The translations under genes were made by a program, and so were the position numbers. The notes under the pieces were generated by a model. It was not told the origin of the DNA, ran no database searches, and saw only the letters and a program-made list of their open reading frames with translations. From contig JAYKKI010000006.1 of NCBI GenBank assembly GCA_039881145.1, positions 17,143,501 through 17,207,500 of the forward strand: a DNA stretch of 64,000 nt. The letters run 5' to 3'. The stretch is from Druceiella hillmani. Taxonomy: Eukaryota > Arthropoda > Insecta > Lepidoptera > Hepialidae. Numbering within the stretch: the first letter of the stretch is position 1; each line of letters begins with the position of its first letter. Positions 37,301-45,770 of this stretch are shown piece by piece.

Positions 37301-39655
37301 GGATTGGACGCGAATATATACAGATGCATCAAAAACTGGTATAGATGGCTATGTCGGAGCGTCATTTTACTCTCCATCCACCGCTCATTCAGCTTACTTT
37401 CGCCTTCCTAAGGAATGTTCGGTATTCTCCGGGGAATGCCGTGCTATTGTGGAGGCCTTGAATTATGCCCTACACAAAAAGATTCGCAGGCTCCTTACCT
37501 TCTCTGACTCCTTAAGTTGTTTACAGTCCCTTCTTGCTAATCCATTTTCTTCAAACTGTAGTTTCCTGATTCTTCGGATCAAGCAACTTGCGCTTGATTT
37601 GGAGAGATCGGGATCCGATGTCGTTCTTGCATGGATCCCTAGTCATTGTGGCATAGTAGGTAATGAAATAGTCGACGCAAAAGCTCGGTTTGCCGCAGTG
37701 AACGGGGATCCATGTTTCACTACTAATTTCATTGAGGATCTTCTTCCCATGACTCGTTTCTGGATGGCGTCCGACTGGCAGAGGGCGTGGGAAAGATCAT
37801 CCCAGATTACAGGTGCGAGATATTTCCAGATCCAACCTTTTATTCCTTTAAAACCTTGGTTCTCAACATTTACTTTCTCTCGAAAGGAATCCTCTGTGGT
37901 ATCTCGCATGCGTTTGGGTCACTGTTCTGTTCCTACTCATTTGGCTAGACTGCGGGTCAGAGAGTCTCCAATTTGCGATTGCGGGTTTGGAGAGGGCGAT
38001 TTAAATCATCTCATTTTTTCATGTCCATTAAATAATAGATTTCCTTCGTTTGTTTCCAAATTATTAAAATATAAAATTCAATTGCCCATCAACATAAGAT
38101 CACTTTTATTTATTGCCAACAAACCCATTTTAGGATTAATCATTCAGTTCATAAGAAAGAACGACATCAAAATATAGAAATTTGTATACTTATGTTCATG
38201 TTTATTTTTTTAAGTTTGTATATTTGTATATACTTATTTTGTACTTTCCGTATATTATAATGTCGTTTTCTTCTTTTAGTTTAATTGTAGCCAACTTCTT
38301 ATTTAGTTTTTGCTTTATTGTATAGTTTATTCTTTTGTTATCAAGCAACAATGACAAATATCCGAAATTTGATTTAATCAGTGTTGCCATAGCCTTTTTT
38401 CCACACTTGACATTGGCAAAGGTTCTCTATGGAGAGAACGAACGCTATATAATCAAAGATAAAGATAAAGATCTTGTCATAATTAGAAGAACTACTCGAT
38501 AATAGGCATTCGAGCTGCCGTTTGTCTTTAAGTATGTACAGCATTTTGATTTGTTACCAATAAACCTTAGTAGCTCTAAATAATATAATTGTATATTATT
38601 AATGTTATTAAACTAGCTAAACATCATTGGAATATATTTTCCATTTGACAAAACTCAATACTTTTCAATTTTCGGGGTGCACGTGATAAAGTTTACACTT
38701 TTTTCCAACGTTTCCATCTAAGAGCTTATTTTCCGTGCCTCATCAATAAAATAAGCATGAAAAGGGCCAAGTTCTTTTGAAAGGTTATCTGTAAAAAACA
38801 GTCAGATAAAAACAACCGAATTTTTGCTGAACTTTGTTAGAAAAGTATAGATGAATGAATTTTGGGTCTGGCTCTCGGTAATGGGTCTACATATACTGAA
38901 TATTAATTCTATCGCCAGATTTAAATCATCAGTCGCAGTGGATAACCGATAACTCTTCTGGAAATGACCTATAGATTTGGTAATCTGTGCGGGAGTGAAT
39001 TGTGAAACTGACAACTTGTGATGTCAAATATTTCCGCAAACTATTAGAGACAAGTTTAAATTTTGAAAACATCATAATATCGTATTCCTATACCAAATAT
39101 CAATGAAACTTGCAAAATTTTATGGGAACCAGTTAGGTGGTGTCTCTAATAACTGCGAAGCGTTTCCGCTGAAGAGGAAGTGCGGCTCGGAACTAGGCCT
39201 GCATTGGCGTGCATCCAGATAGATTTATGCTAATTTAAAATGATACAATAAATTACAAACTTGTTATGGCCAACAGCACGGTGTTTATAAGCACATATTA
39301 CTTGTCTATATCACGTAATATTAGTTTAATGTTTTAATCATTACTTTCAGATATTGCATCGGTTTTGAAAGACGTTGGTAGAACTGCTGATGTCAGTAAG
39401 TACTATATAAGTAGTATATTATTGTCTAAACAGTGTAACAAATACATTACTCACTTATTAAAAACATTATTTTCACTTACAGTTGAAGGCATTATCGTAC
39501 ACATTAACGAGTTGACACAAAAACGTAAAGGTATTCTAATAATATTTAATTTGTATAATATTAATTTGATTTTATTATTAATTTCATTTTTAGATGACAT
39601 CACATCTATTGCTTTAAAGTTAAATATTATTTCGGTCGCCGCGTGCTTATCATAA
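25802..39655 (+). CDS. Micro-exon secreted protein gene, plus-strand paralog
   Basis: Exons 25802-25843, 27081-27159, 27888-27932, 30123-30170, 31763-31792, 39351-39395, 39483-39530 and 39594-39655 join into one 133-codon frame ending in TAA. Intron phases are 0 for the first and 1 for all others, so every internal exon after exon 2 is a multiple of three. The protein has a signal peptide (MKNLTVGVLILGIC + VSLSHA), a Lys/Pro stretch (AKLKDPPPKANDLVKKAPKE) and short amphipathic segments, with a single cysteine after the signal, near the C-terminus. No known domain recognised. The architecture (signal exon, then symmetric phase-1 micro-exons) recalls insect effector families such as the aphid bicycle genes, but the CYC motifs of that family are absent, so only the design is similar. 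An I-type LINE and two minisatellites lie in its introns. An early terminal exon (28677-28750) may give a shorter product. Confidence 0.75.
27081..27159 (+). CDS. Exon 2: signal-peptide end, Lys/Pro-rich
   Basis: 79 bases, phase 0 to 1, acceptor tgtattttaaag, donor GTGAGT. VSLSHA completes the signal peptide; the mature chain then reads AKLKDPPPKANDLVKKAPKE. Confidence 0.78.
27888..27932 (+). CDS. Micro-exon, 45 bases (LEDLA motif)
   Basis: Strong acceptor (aatttctcctcag), donor GTAATA, phase 1-1. Reads DNREALEDLAHRLHA, close to DIAKRLEDIAQTLHL of the minus-strand gene. Confidence 0.72.
28070..28470 (+). repeat. Minisatellite, 21-bp unit, about 19 copies
   Basis: Units of the type caatgggtccgctcc(a/c)atct(t/c). 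Because 21 is a multiple of three and the unit lacks stops, several frames on both strands stay open; one gives (NGSAPIF)n. Lies in an intron of the plus-strand gene; coding use unproven. Confidence 0.93.
28677..28750 (+). CDS. Candidate early terminal exon
   Basis: Good acceptor (ccactgtgtttccag); phase 1 reading gives SILNYAASKLNYIAIVF then YSSLVT and TGA, with AATAAA at 28778. It resembles the last exon at 39594 (DITSIALKLNIISVAACLS: shared A..KLN.I.). Exons 1, 2, 27888-27932 and this one form an 80-codon frame. Either an alternative 3' end or the end of one of two fused tandem gene copies. Confidence 0.45.
28806..28905. repeat. Dispersed repeat fragment
   Basis: cactacgaggcttccgtaca and acatagtatttctattaa(a/g) are shared with 21645-21775; a reversed piece lies at 10505. 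Family unknown. Confidence 0.5.
30123..30170 (+). CDS. Micro-exon, 48 bases (KIA motif)
   Basis: Acceptor attaatttttcag, donor GTCAGT, phase 1-1. Reads QSLTSKIAKTLRDMH; homologous by size, phase and motif to 3284-3331 on the minus strand. Confidence 0.75.
31315..31375. repeat. (TA)n microsatellite
   Basis: About 30 TA units, intronic. Confidence 0.95.
31763..31792 (+). CDS. Micro-exon, 30 bases
   Basis: Acceptor atgttttttccag, donor GTGAGT, phase 1-1. Reads DQGFRYLPYL. Both splice sites are near consensus. Confidence 0.68.
   Translation: MKGLDTYLT
32331..32617. repeat. Minisatellite of 28-32-bp units flanked by related arms
   Basis: Units of aatgtcactatgttaaaaac plus tacgttta(a/c), about seven times from 32390. 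Both flanks carry tagtgacattgtaaaact (32344 and 32598), which is also the complement of the unit core, so the block has foldback potential. It sits just left of the LINE insertion. Confidence 0.85.
32973..34211 (+). CDS. LINE ORF1, nucleic-acid-binding protein (frameshifted near end)
   Basis: 412 codons before a stop. A proline/serine-rich N-terminus is followed by an RRM-like middle part and three CCHC-type zinc knuckles: CFKCCRFGHVADKC (33840), CFRCGQGHVGRNC (33897) and CIFCSGNHDSTDRNC (33960). Such ORF1 proteins coat the element RNA. The frame stops at 34209, but a second frame stays open from there to 34504 (YDRSALEQAWADFRIPQPEN), as expected if one A was lost from the A-run near 34194. 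The original ORF1 would then overlap the start of ORF2 by about 40 bases. Confidence 0.88.
   Translation: MDLVIPPKPPDPSKSPICFNEFASPTSPASFITVSDSQQELKRKNKNCKRPNCKKNKLKNNPSFHPSDSSCTETEDTIPRKTPRTPLSEASSKSLPPTPTSSPPSLPPNSFEGRLYVPGDVGPFIVHVQRKEPQPNSGFSFHAVKFGSSLKNFNVDGIIRDGVKQIGRNRISVEFSSADAANRFVNHSAFTGQNKLFIPSFNVSRMGIVRNVPVDWSDEEVLHNIEVPEGCGKVTKVRRLNFKKIIDGQPKYFPSETMVITFDGQVRPQRIYMAYSSLPVSKYEFPTIQCFKCCRFGHVADKCRSSERCFRCGQGHVGRNCPLPLDKAKCIFCSGNHDSTDRNCPEFERQRKIKFEMSERDISYAEASKLVPSAKKSYASVAALPPLTLPSPISSQSLLSPSRPTNTTKLFL
34464..38177 (+). CDS. LINE ORF2: APE endonuclease, reverse transcriptase, RNase H
   Basis: About 1237 codons without a stop. Start chosen at ATG 34464 (MASPIVARVLQWNSRSI), which begins right at the endonuclease domain; an in-frame ATG at 34422 would add 14 residues of no clear role. 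Domains in order: endonuclease (ISETWL; GDFNAHHPSWGS; SDHFPI, residues about 10-220), RT (SSYRPIALSPVLAK; QFGFRRAKST; LDLSSAYDNV; GLPQGSVLSPLLF; LQYADDLLLY near residue 657), RNase H (IYTDAS, FSDSLSC, WIPSHCGIVGNE; residues about 950-1075), then a CxCx..HLIFSCP zinc-like tail near 1170-1190. Catalyses target-primed reverse transcription. Confidence 0.95.
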   Translation: MASPIVARVLQWNSRSIISNKADLRHLLVKYSPSVAAISETWLKPGFPFKIPGYVCLRDDRADGKGGSALLLDKSLPFSQISLGSRSCHFNIVAARVKDITILSIYVPLPTCSVALELRDILSSIPGPYIILGDFNAHHPSWGSTRSNPLGVSLVELQDDFGLCLLNDGSPTRVPVPFQNPSSVDISLCSSSLASLVSWNILSESFGSDHFPILISFPHVNLHIEKTPPLQKYNLHRADWVGFRTFLSVEVDSLPPVDLDNIDTCYDQFVKAIDLSARKFIPLKRSNHHFRSSPPWWDGDCSAAVKTRKEAEAIYKSNMSEANFLLFRKTQAQTKRILLKKKREGWKKFCQSLSPFTPSRVVWSNVKRFRSIFQPDLPKSVHGNWIDQFLNKLAPPSVPNLDELPFRYNFTSANHFLEEDFSINELDFTLHHLKDSSPGIDGMSYSMVKNTLPSTRWYLLSLINCMFKSGSIPKSWKTQIIIPIPKPHKDPNVGSSYRPIALSPVLAKITEHLIKNRLEWFTEHHSIFPRNQFGFRRAKSTLDNLSVLTTDIRLAFSRQEFLVAAFLDLSSAYDNVILPVLQKILHNLGIPIKIINFLLNFLLERSIILRSAGSPPFSRTIWKGLPQGSVLSPLLFNIYSYMIHSTVNPFCRVLQYADDLLLYSSDKSIIVAENALNSALVNLNKWVTSHGMDLSPSKSAVVVFSRRRITPPLSISYNSSLIPVLSNTKFLGMFLDSKLSWNIHIEYVISQCQTNLNILRALSGVWWGSHPSTLKLIYNALVRSHLEYGSFLLDPISKANATKLTRIQSQALRIIAGAMKSSPINALQVECVDPPLSLRRQYLADRYLLKTARFSTHPIFPKLTLLSRFIEHTPFWRSKSRPLLIVSFQRFKSLTNPVYQNSSLPLYSFPFDSVFHRPNINLCFGVDKESKNANSLFNSILNSFWMDWTRIYTDASKTGIDGYVGASFYSPSTAHSAYFRLPKECSVFSGECRAIVEALNYALHKKIRRLLTFSDSLSCLQSLLANPFSSNCSFLILRIKQLALDLERSGSDVVLAWIPSHCGIVGNEIVDAKARFAAVNGDPCFTTNFIEDLLPMTRFWMASDWQRAWERSSQITGARYFQIQPFIPLKPWFSTFTFSRKESSVVSRMRLGHCSVPTHLARLRVRESPICDCGFGEGDLNHLIFSCPLNNRFPSFVSKLLKYKIQLPINIRSLLFIANKPILGLIIQFIRKNDIKI
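38481..39350. other. Intron remainder right of the LINE
   Basis: No feature recognised; small ORF at 38802-39014 (minus) has no family resemblance. Confidence 0.4.
39351..39395 (+). CDS. Micro-exon, 45 bases
   Basis: Acceptor attactttcag, donor GTAAGT, phase 1-1. Reads DIASVLKDVGRTADV. Confidence 0.75.
39483..39530 (+). CDS. Micro-exon, 48 bases
   Basis: Acceptor ttttcacttacag, donor GTATTC, phase 1-1, after an 87-base intron. Reads EGIIVHINELTQKRK. Confidence 0.72.
39594..39655 (+). CDS. Terminal exon
   Basis: Acceptor atttcatttttag after a 63-base intron. Reads DDITSIALKLNIISVAACLS then TAA. Hydrophobic tail with the only cysteine of the mature chain. No close AATAAA seen. Confidence 0.7.
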
Positions 39656-40059
39656 CTGGTGAAAATTAAAACGTTTTAGAGGAACTATGTATTGGCGGCC
39701 CTTCATAGAGATGCGGTATTTAGATATTTAAACAGATCTAATATCAAGGATACGATTGGTGCAAAGTGTCAAACGCCCGAAAAGTATAACGAAGTCAAAT
39801 TTCAAAAGATACGAACGAGGTTGAATGAACTTTCTTACAAATGTAATTTCCTAAAAATAATAATGAATTTTGACTATAAATGTGTGTTTCTGGCGGCACG
39901 GCACACTGCGGAGTTCCGTGTTCGATTCTCGGCCGCTCGTTTGGCACGGTTGAAACGATATTTGTAATCGCGTAGCAAAAAACCACAAACCAGGGACGTG
40001 CAGTAGCACATTGCGATCACTAAGACGCCTACCCAGCGTGCTGATTATTACTATCTGAT

Positions 40060-40104
40060 GTTAGACATAGGCTTTATCATTATCTTATAAAGCCTATGTC
40101 TAAC
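40060..40104. repeat. Perfect hairpin, 18-bp arms, 9-base loop
   Basis: gttagacataggctttat / ataaagcctatgtctaac around cattatctt. Confidence 0.9.
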
Positions 40105-40240
40105 AGCAGAAGGAAATAAATATATATTGATCGTATATCTAGTTCATATATTTACACGAACCATTCCAATCCATATCTCGTACACCCATAACTTTCTTCT
40201 TCGTCGAGCTAGAGATACAAAATTTCTACAGTTAATTAAT

Positions 40241-40684
40241 GTTTGTAAAAAAAATTATCTTTTCACACGCACTATGTATTTTACTATTAACGATTATTGT
40301 TTGTAACAGAACTGTTTTTTCACACGCATTCTATAACGGGACAGTACCAGGCTGGTCTACTCGAGAAGCTTAAAGAAGCATTGAAGTTATTTTACTATTA
40401 ACGATTATTGTTTGTAACAAAATTATCTTTTCACGCTCGCTATGTATTTTTACTATTAACGATTATTGTCTGTAACAAAATTATCTTTTCACACGCGCTA
40501 GGTATTTTATTATTAACGATTATTGTTTGTAACATAATTATCTTTTCACACGCACTAGGTATTTTACTATTAACGATTATCGTTTGTAACAAAATTATCT
40601 TTTCACACGCGCTATGTATTTTACTATTAACGATTATTGTTTATAACAAAATTATCTTTTCACACGCGCTAGATATTTTACTAT
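40241..40684. repeat. Minisatellite, 57-58-bp unit, interrupted
   Basis: Units begin gtttgtaac at 40241, 40299, 40410, 40468, 40525, 40582 and 40639. As 57 is a multiple of three, a repeat ORF (LLTIIVCNKIIFSHALGIL type) stays open; taken as a by-product. The second unit is interrupted by a mariner fragment. Confidence 0.93.
40331..40387 (+). pseudogene. Mariner transposase fragment inside minisatellite
   Basis: Reads ITGQYQAGLLEKLKEALK and matches the mariner relic at 45453-45511 (ctcgagcagcttaaagaagc) with point differences, so it comes from another copy. No TIR or target duplication: filler-type insertion. Confidence 0.75.
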
Positions 40685-40689
40685 AACGA

Positions 40690-41751
40690 AAACTTGCTAA
40701 ATGTAATTAAATATTGTCTTATAAATTAATTTTTTTAAATTAAAAGAATTAAAGTCTAGTACGTGCGATACGTGGACATACCGTAAGCGAATTTAGAATA
40801 AAAAAATTAAAAACTATGGTACGATTATAATTTAAATTAATAATGGAACAAAACTTGGTCGCCTTTACGATCTTAATTCGCTTATCAGTGAAGCTAAAAA
40901 TCGGTGAACTTATTTCGCATAGAATTTGCTTTCTTAATTACATTAGTGTTTAGGACGAAATCGTGTTTTTACGGAATACGACACAACATTTCACCGTGTA
41001 ATTTTTGAAATATTTGAATTTAAGTTTAGAAACTGGAACAACTGTAATATATTTTTAAAAATATTTCTAGATAGATTTTAATGACCGCATACAAAATACA
41101 AGTATGGACTCGTAAATAAAACTAAAGATAAATTACTTTTTAACTCGGGCGTGTTAGAAATTTAAAAGTTTTATAAGTTGTTTATATACGTATTTCCATA
41201 ATTTAGTAAATTTTATATAATTTAATATTTAGCCTGAAAAATAAAATTAATTAAAACAAACTGGAAGTTAAGAAGACTAATGTTTATAGTTACCTTAAAC
41301 AAATATATTAGGTACCTATTAAACTAGATACCAACAAACATCGTTATATCTAATAAAAAGTATTTTACATTTTTAGAAATACCAATAAAATCCATACTAG
41401 AAAATAGAGGAATTCCATTTACGTTATCAAATAAAAATTTCGACACCTCCTGTCATTGTAAATGAAATAGCTCGGTCCTTTTTTCTGCTTATAAAATTAT
41501 ATGATGCTATTCTTTTCCCTCAAGTCAATGAAAAATGGTGTAAGCATGTGCTACGTTAACGATTAATAAAGACAATGCGAATGCAATACAACATGCCGAT
41601 ACATTGCGACATAATATTAAGATATAGTTTTTTTTTATTTCTGGATGTTTCCACATTTTGTCATTATCGTTGTTGTCTTAACATTTTTTTTCTTTTTTAG
41701 AAACGTAACTTGTTTTCGCATTATTTTCCATTGTACATTTGTCATATTAAG
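40690..41751. other. Non-coding stretch
   Basis: A+T-rich, no gene or repeat recognised. Confidence 0.4.
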
Positions 41752-41946
41752 GCTTTTGGAAATATTGAATATATTTGGCGTTAATTTTGTAGAAATTCAT
41801 TAATCACAATTAGCAAAGATTCTTTGCTAATATCCCACCTGAAGATGTTGTAATACAACGAAACCTCGGTCGTGGTAAAGAAATTAAAGAAAGTAGAAAT
41901 AATACTACATCACGTAGTTTCCTTTAATTGTGCTTTTGGAAATATT
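41752..41946 (+). mobile_element. Hammerhead-bearing short retroelement, copy 2, with 15-bp target duplication
   Basis: The element 41767-41931 (165 bp) is flanked by gcttttggaaatatt at 41752-41766 and 41932-41946. It starts gaatatatttggcg and ends with tttaattgt. A plus-strand hammerhead-like core lies at 41835-41875: CCAC, CTGAAGA, unpaired T, GTTGT-aat-ACAAC, GAA, ACC-TC-GGT, C, then GTGG pairing with the CCAC. No ORF. Hammerhead ribozymes are known from Penelope-like elements and retrozymes. Confidence 0.75.
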
Positions 41947-42465
41947 AAAAAATGTGCAATATAAGTAGACATTTATATTCAATATTATATATACGGTTAT
42001 GTTCACGTGGAATTGAAGAATGGATTAGTTTTTAAGCGAAAAATACATTTATAAGTGCAACGTTACTTACTATTTTATACAAATAGACGTCGTTGTATGA
42101 CGACAACTCTTACAAATTTAATTTGGAACCTTTAAAGGAAATACTTTAAGGGTTCTCATAATGTAAGTTAGTACATACTCGTGGCATGAACAAGCTATTT
42201 ATATCAAGTTAGGGAAATGGACCGATCATATTTTTACTTACTTATGTATGGAAAATAAATATGCTCTCTCCAATTGTAACACATTTCAATATTATATGTA
42301 TAAATGATATGACAACCTATGCTGGGCTTATCAATAAAAGGTTTCCAAACTACCATAGAAGCGTAATAATTTAAGTTATTTTTTATTCCTATACTTATAT
42401 ATATTTGGATAGCGTGATTGTATCAGTTTACTTATTAAATAATGATTTCATTTCAGTCTGATGGG

Positions 42466-42545
42466 CAGTCGCCACTTTCAAGGAAGTCAATTCGCCCTTG
42501 CTGCACCAGTCGTTTACGTTGTACCAATTAATGAAATAAATTAAA
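42466..42545 (+). other. Possible isolated terminal exon
   Basis: A good acceptor (aatgatttcatttcag) precedes text open in two phases: phase 0 reads SDGQSPLSRKSI, RPCCTSRLRCTN, stop; phase 2 reads GSRHFQGSQFALAAP, VVYVVPINEIN, stop. An AATAAA-like gaaataaatt follows. Phase 1, used by the micro-exon genes, hits TGA at once. No partner exons found; could be chance. Confidence 0.25.
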
Positions 42546-44930
42546 TATTGCAAAACACCATAGTGTAATTATTAATTTTCTATATATAAATGAAAATATA
42601 TAATGCAATCGGTGCATTTTTGCAAAATAACCCTTGAAGAATTCTCTTCAAAGCTACGATTTGTTGGTATATATTTTTATTGCAGAAGAATACATGCGGA
42701 AAAATGCAATAGACGGTTAAAGTAAAAAAGGAAAATAGCAAAAAACAGAGTCAGGGAGGAAAGGCTGACCCCAAAAATAGGGTTCGAAAATCGTCGTTCG
42801 TCTAAATGTTACTTTAGAATGAACACCTCACAACATTTAAGCAATCATAGGAAAGGTTTTCCAAATGTGATCAATCAAAGTCGCCGAGAAAAACGTATAC
42901 ATAATTGATTTTTAAATAGCTGAAGTGCAAGCTAAAATTACAAATCAACGTACAATCAAGATATATATTTTTTTAAAATTTTAAACGCATTTTTGTTTTT
43001 ATTTCATTAATATCTGATCTTGTACAAACAGCCAACGCAATTCATGATTTCAGAGTAGAAAAAGAGAGAGTCACAATTTGTCGTAAATAATTGGGATCAC
43101 AAAAGCGAGGAGTCATGTTTCCACATTCTTATCAAATTAAAGCCCTTTTGAAAGATAAAAGGTTCAAAAATACAATAAAAGTAAACAGAATAACTTGTAC
43201 AGAAATTTAAACAAATATTTCACAAAAACGAAACACTAAATGTGAGTTTTGGGAAGTGACAATTTTTTTTCGAAATTTAAAGGGATTGGTAGAAAACGTA
43301 AACCTAAGTTTTCTTGTCAAGATTCCAAAGTGCAACGGCCCCAGCGTTGAAGTTTGGAATCTTGGTGTAAATGATTTTTCGATATATCTCGGTAATTATA
43401 GATTTTTAAGACCTGTTTTGCAGATAATCAAATTATCTGTAATTTTCGTTAAAATTGTTTGCTCAATATTATAATAAAAATATGAACGAGTAATAACAAG
43501 AATGTTTCGCATTGTGAGTTTTAAAGGGGAAAATATAAATATTGAGAAAGAAAAAAATAGCACCACTTTTTTTATAACTCTTTTGTTATGTTTAAAAAAA
43601 ATACATGAGAGCTTATTTATAGGGTATTTTTATCATGAAGAATTAGATATGTGATTTATTTCCTTAATAGGTTCATTTTTATCAATCTTATACCGCTGCA
43701 AAAGAGGTTAACCCCTTTTGCAATAAAGTGTGTGTGTGTATAAAAACATGGTGTGTATACTATATATTAGATATGGTATTTATTTATAATATAACATTCT
43801 CTTATTTTTTATTAATAACGTTACGGTAAAACAATAACAAAATTCGACGAGCCTCACGGTTACTGGTACAGATGAAGAAAACCCTCACCCTTCTTTTCGA
43901 GATTTTGACCGAATTGCATCGCTCTCTTCGCCATCGCCCGCCCTTTGTTTCCGAAAAAAATGTCTGATTATGCAAAACGAACGTTTTACCTTTCTGTATA
44001 AGTCAACGCATATTTGCAAAGTTAGACACTTGTATTAAAATTTAATATTCCGATTTTATTTCTTCTACAGTTGAATTTTTCTAGCCTTTATACAAATATC
44101 ATAATTCATGTTAATAGGATTTTCGTAGTATATTTCTTTCGTAAAATTATACATAATGTCTGTATGCTTACATAGTTTATGGAGGACACCATTTTTAATG
44201 ATATTTATTGCATTTTAATAGTCAAAATTTTTTCTTCAATCAATAATTCGTTTATTTACTGGTGCTGCATGAGAGGTGCGGTTGGTTCAGTTCGCACTGG
44301 ACAGCATATTGCCGAAAACAGCAGGTTTCAGAAATGTCTTCTAGGAGGTAAAACTAAAAATTACATCGAAAGTGGAATTTCTTTTTTTTTCGTTTGGAAC
44401 AAATAAAACAGACTTTGTTTTTCAGATTATATCATTAACGTTTTAAAATTTTACATTTTAATTTTTTTTTAATTACTTACGTCCCGTTACATTCAATTGT
44501 TGTGTACCTTGCTTAACACATTCTGTTTACATACTGCCTCAATTGAAGCCAATTTGGTAATTTTCTTTGGCATATCAGAGCACTATTATGCATTCTGTCT
44601 ATTTATCCTTGAGTGGTTCTGCTTCGTAAACCAAAAAAAACAAAAAGTTTGTAAACGTGATATGGAGGTGGATCAAAAAGTTTGCGGAGTGGTGGAGATG
44701 GCGAAGGATGTAGGTCGCTTATACCCATAGTTGCTAATGAGCGACTCCTTACGAGTACAAACACCAAGTTTTAGTTTATCTGTGTCATCGACCTCTGAGT
44801 TATCATCGATCAAGCAACTCATTCTGGAAGAAATCAACCACCATGGATAACGTCGAGTTCCTGCAAGGAAAACACCACAAGTCATATTAAGTGAGATATC
44901 ATCGGTTTACGGGGATTTAATAATCCATGA
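42546..44930. other. Non-coding stretch
   Basis: Contains an imperfect 26-bp palindrome at 43698-43723 (tgcaaaagaggttaac...). An open block at 44265-44350 (RGAVGSVRTGQHIAENSRFQ) before a GTAAAA is unassigned. Confidence 0.35.
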
Positions 44931-45640
44931 TTTATAAGTGGCATAATCTCTTTAAACAATGCAGTAATTTTATCGAAGACGACCCGCGCTCAGGACTGCC
45001 GATCGAGGCTGCTCGGATATTGTTGAAAAAGTTAAAAACGTTGTATTAGAAGATGCCCGATTGAAGAAATAGCAATTGGGCGAAATGTTTGGAGTATCTT
45101 CTATAACCATCTTGATTATTCCTCACCTTGGTATGTTAAAAGTTAGCACAAGATGGGTGCCGAGAATACTCACGCAGCCGCAAAAGCAACAAAGAGTCTA
45201 GTGTTCACGTGACTTTTTGAATATGAGAGGATAAGAATGAAATTTTGAGTCGAATTGTTACGGGTGACAAAATTTGGGTTCATCATTACGAGTTGAATCC
45301 AAGCAGAAGACCACGCATTGGTATCCCGCCCCTAAAAAAGGGTACCCAACCTCCTAAGAAGTACAAGACCTTGCAATCGGCGTGAAAAGTCAAGGTGACG
45401 GTTTCCTGAGTCATAAATGGTATCCTGCTCATTTTCTTCAAAGATAAGTGTGTTTCTATAACGGGAGAGTACTAGGTCTACTCGAGCAGCTTAAAGAAGC
45501 ATTGAAGTAGAAAAGGCGAGGGAAATTAGCGAAAGGCGTGTTGGGTTTGCACGACAATGTACTTGTATACAAGAGACATGTTGCGATGGGTACCCTTCGT
45601 AAGTATAAATACCGTTCTGATACGAATAGCACTGTAAGCA
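44930..45640 (+). pseudogene. Mariner transposase relic
   Basis: Frameshifted pieces follow mariner order: EDDPRSGLPI, VEKVKNVVLEDARLKK, LGEMFGVSSITILI, HLGMLKVSTRWVPRILTQPQ, RIVTGDKIWVHHYELNPS (first catalytic Asp region), WYPAPKKG, QSA-KVKVTV, LLEQLKEAL and GVLGLHDNVLVYKRHVAMG (HDN box). At least five stops or shifts; inactive. TIRs not found. It ends where copy C of the unclassified repeat begins. Confidence 0.88.
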
Positions 45641-45770
45641 AACGATGAGACTAGGCTTGCTGCAATAGCTGGAGAATGGGCGTATGGACTCATCGCCTTA
45701 CATTATTCAGCATAAAATTCTCTACTACAAGTATAGTCCTATCGGTGAAGAATAAAGATTCTTATGTTAC

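Larger units (their letters stand above)
32721..38470 (+). mobile_element. Nearly intact I-type non-LTR retrotransposon
   Basis: Bounded by an 11-base target duplication gatcttgtcat (32710-32720 and 38470-38480, sharing one base with the tail). It has a 250-base 5' leader, ORF1, ORF2, a 3' UTR and an aaagat-repeat tail (38452-38470), the expected layout of the I group (APE endonuclease, RT and RNase H in ORF2; CCHC knuckles in ORF1). It is inserted in sense orientation in the intron between exons 31763-31792 and 39351-39395. C+T-rich codon use differs sharply from the A+T-rich surroundings. ORF2 is uninterrupted, so the insertion is probably young. Confidence 0.9.

Noticed and set aside
40241..40684. 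CRISPR-like array
   Set aside because: Units are contiguous tandem repeats without unique spacers, in a eukaryotic genome.
40408..40686. 92-residue repeat ORF (LLTIIVCNKIIFSHALGIL type)
   Set aside because: The 57-bp unit is a multiple of three without stops; no promoter or splice signals support it.
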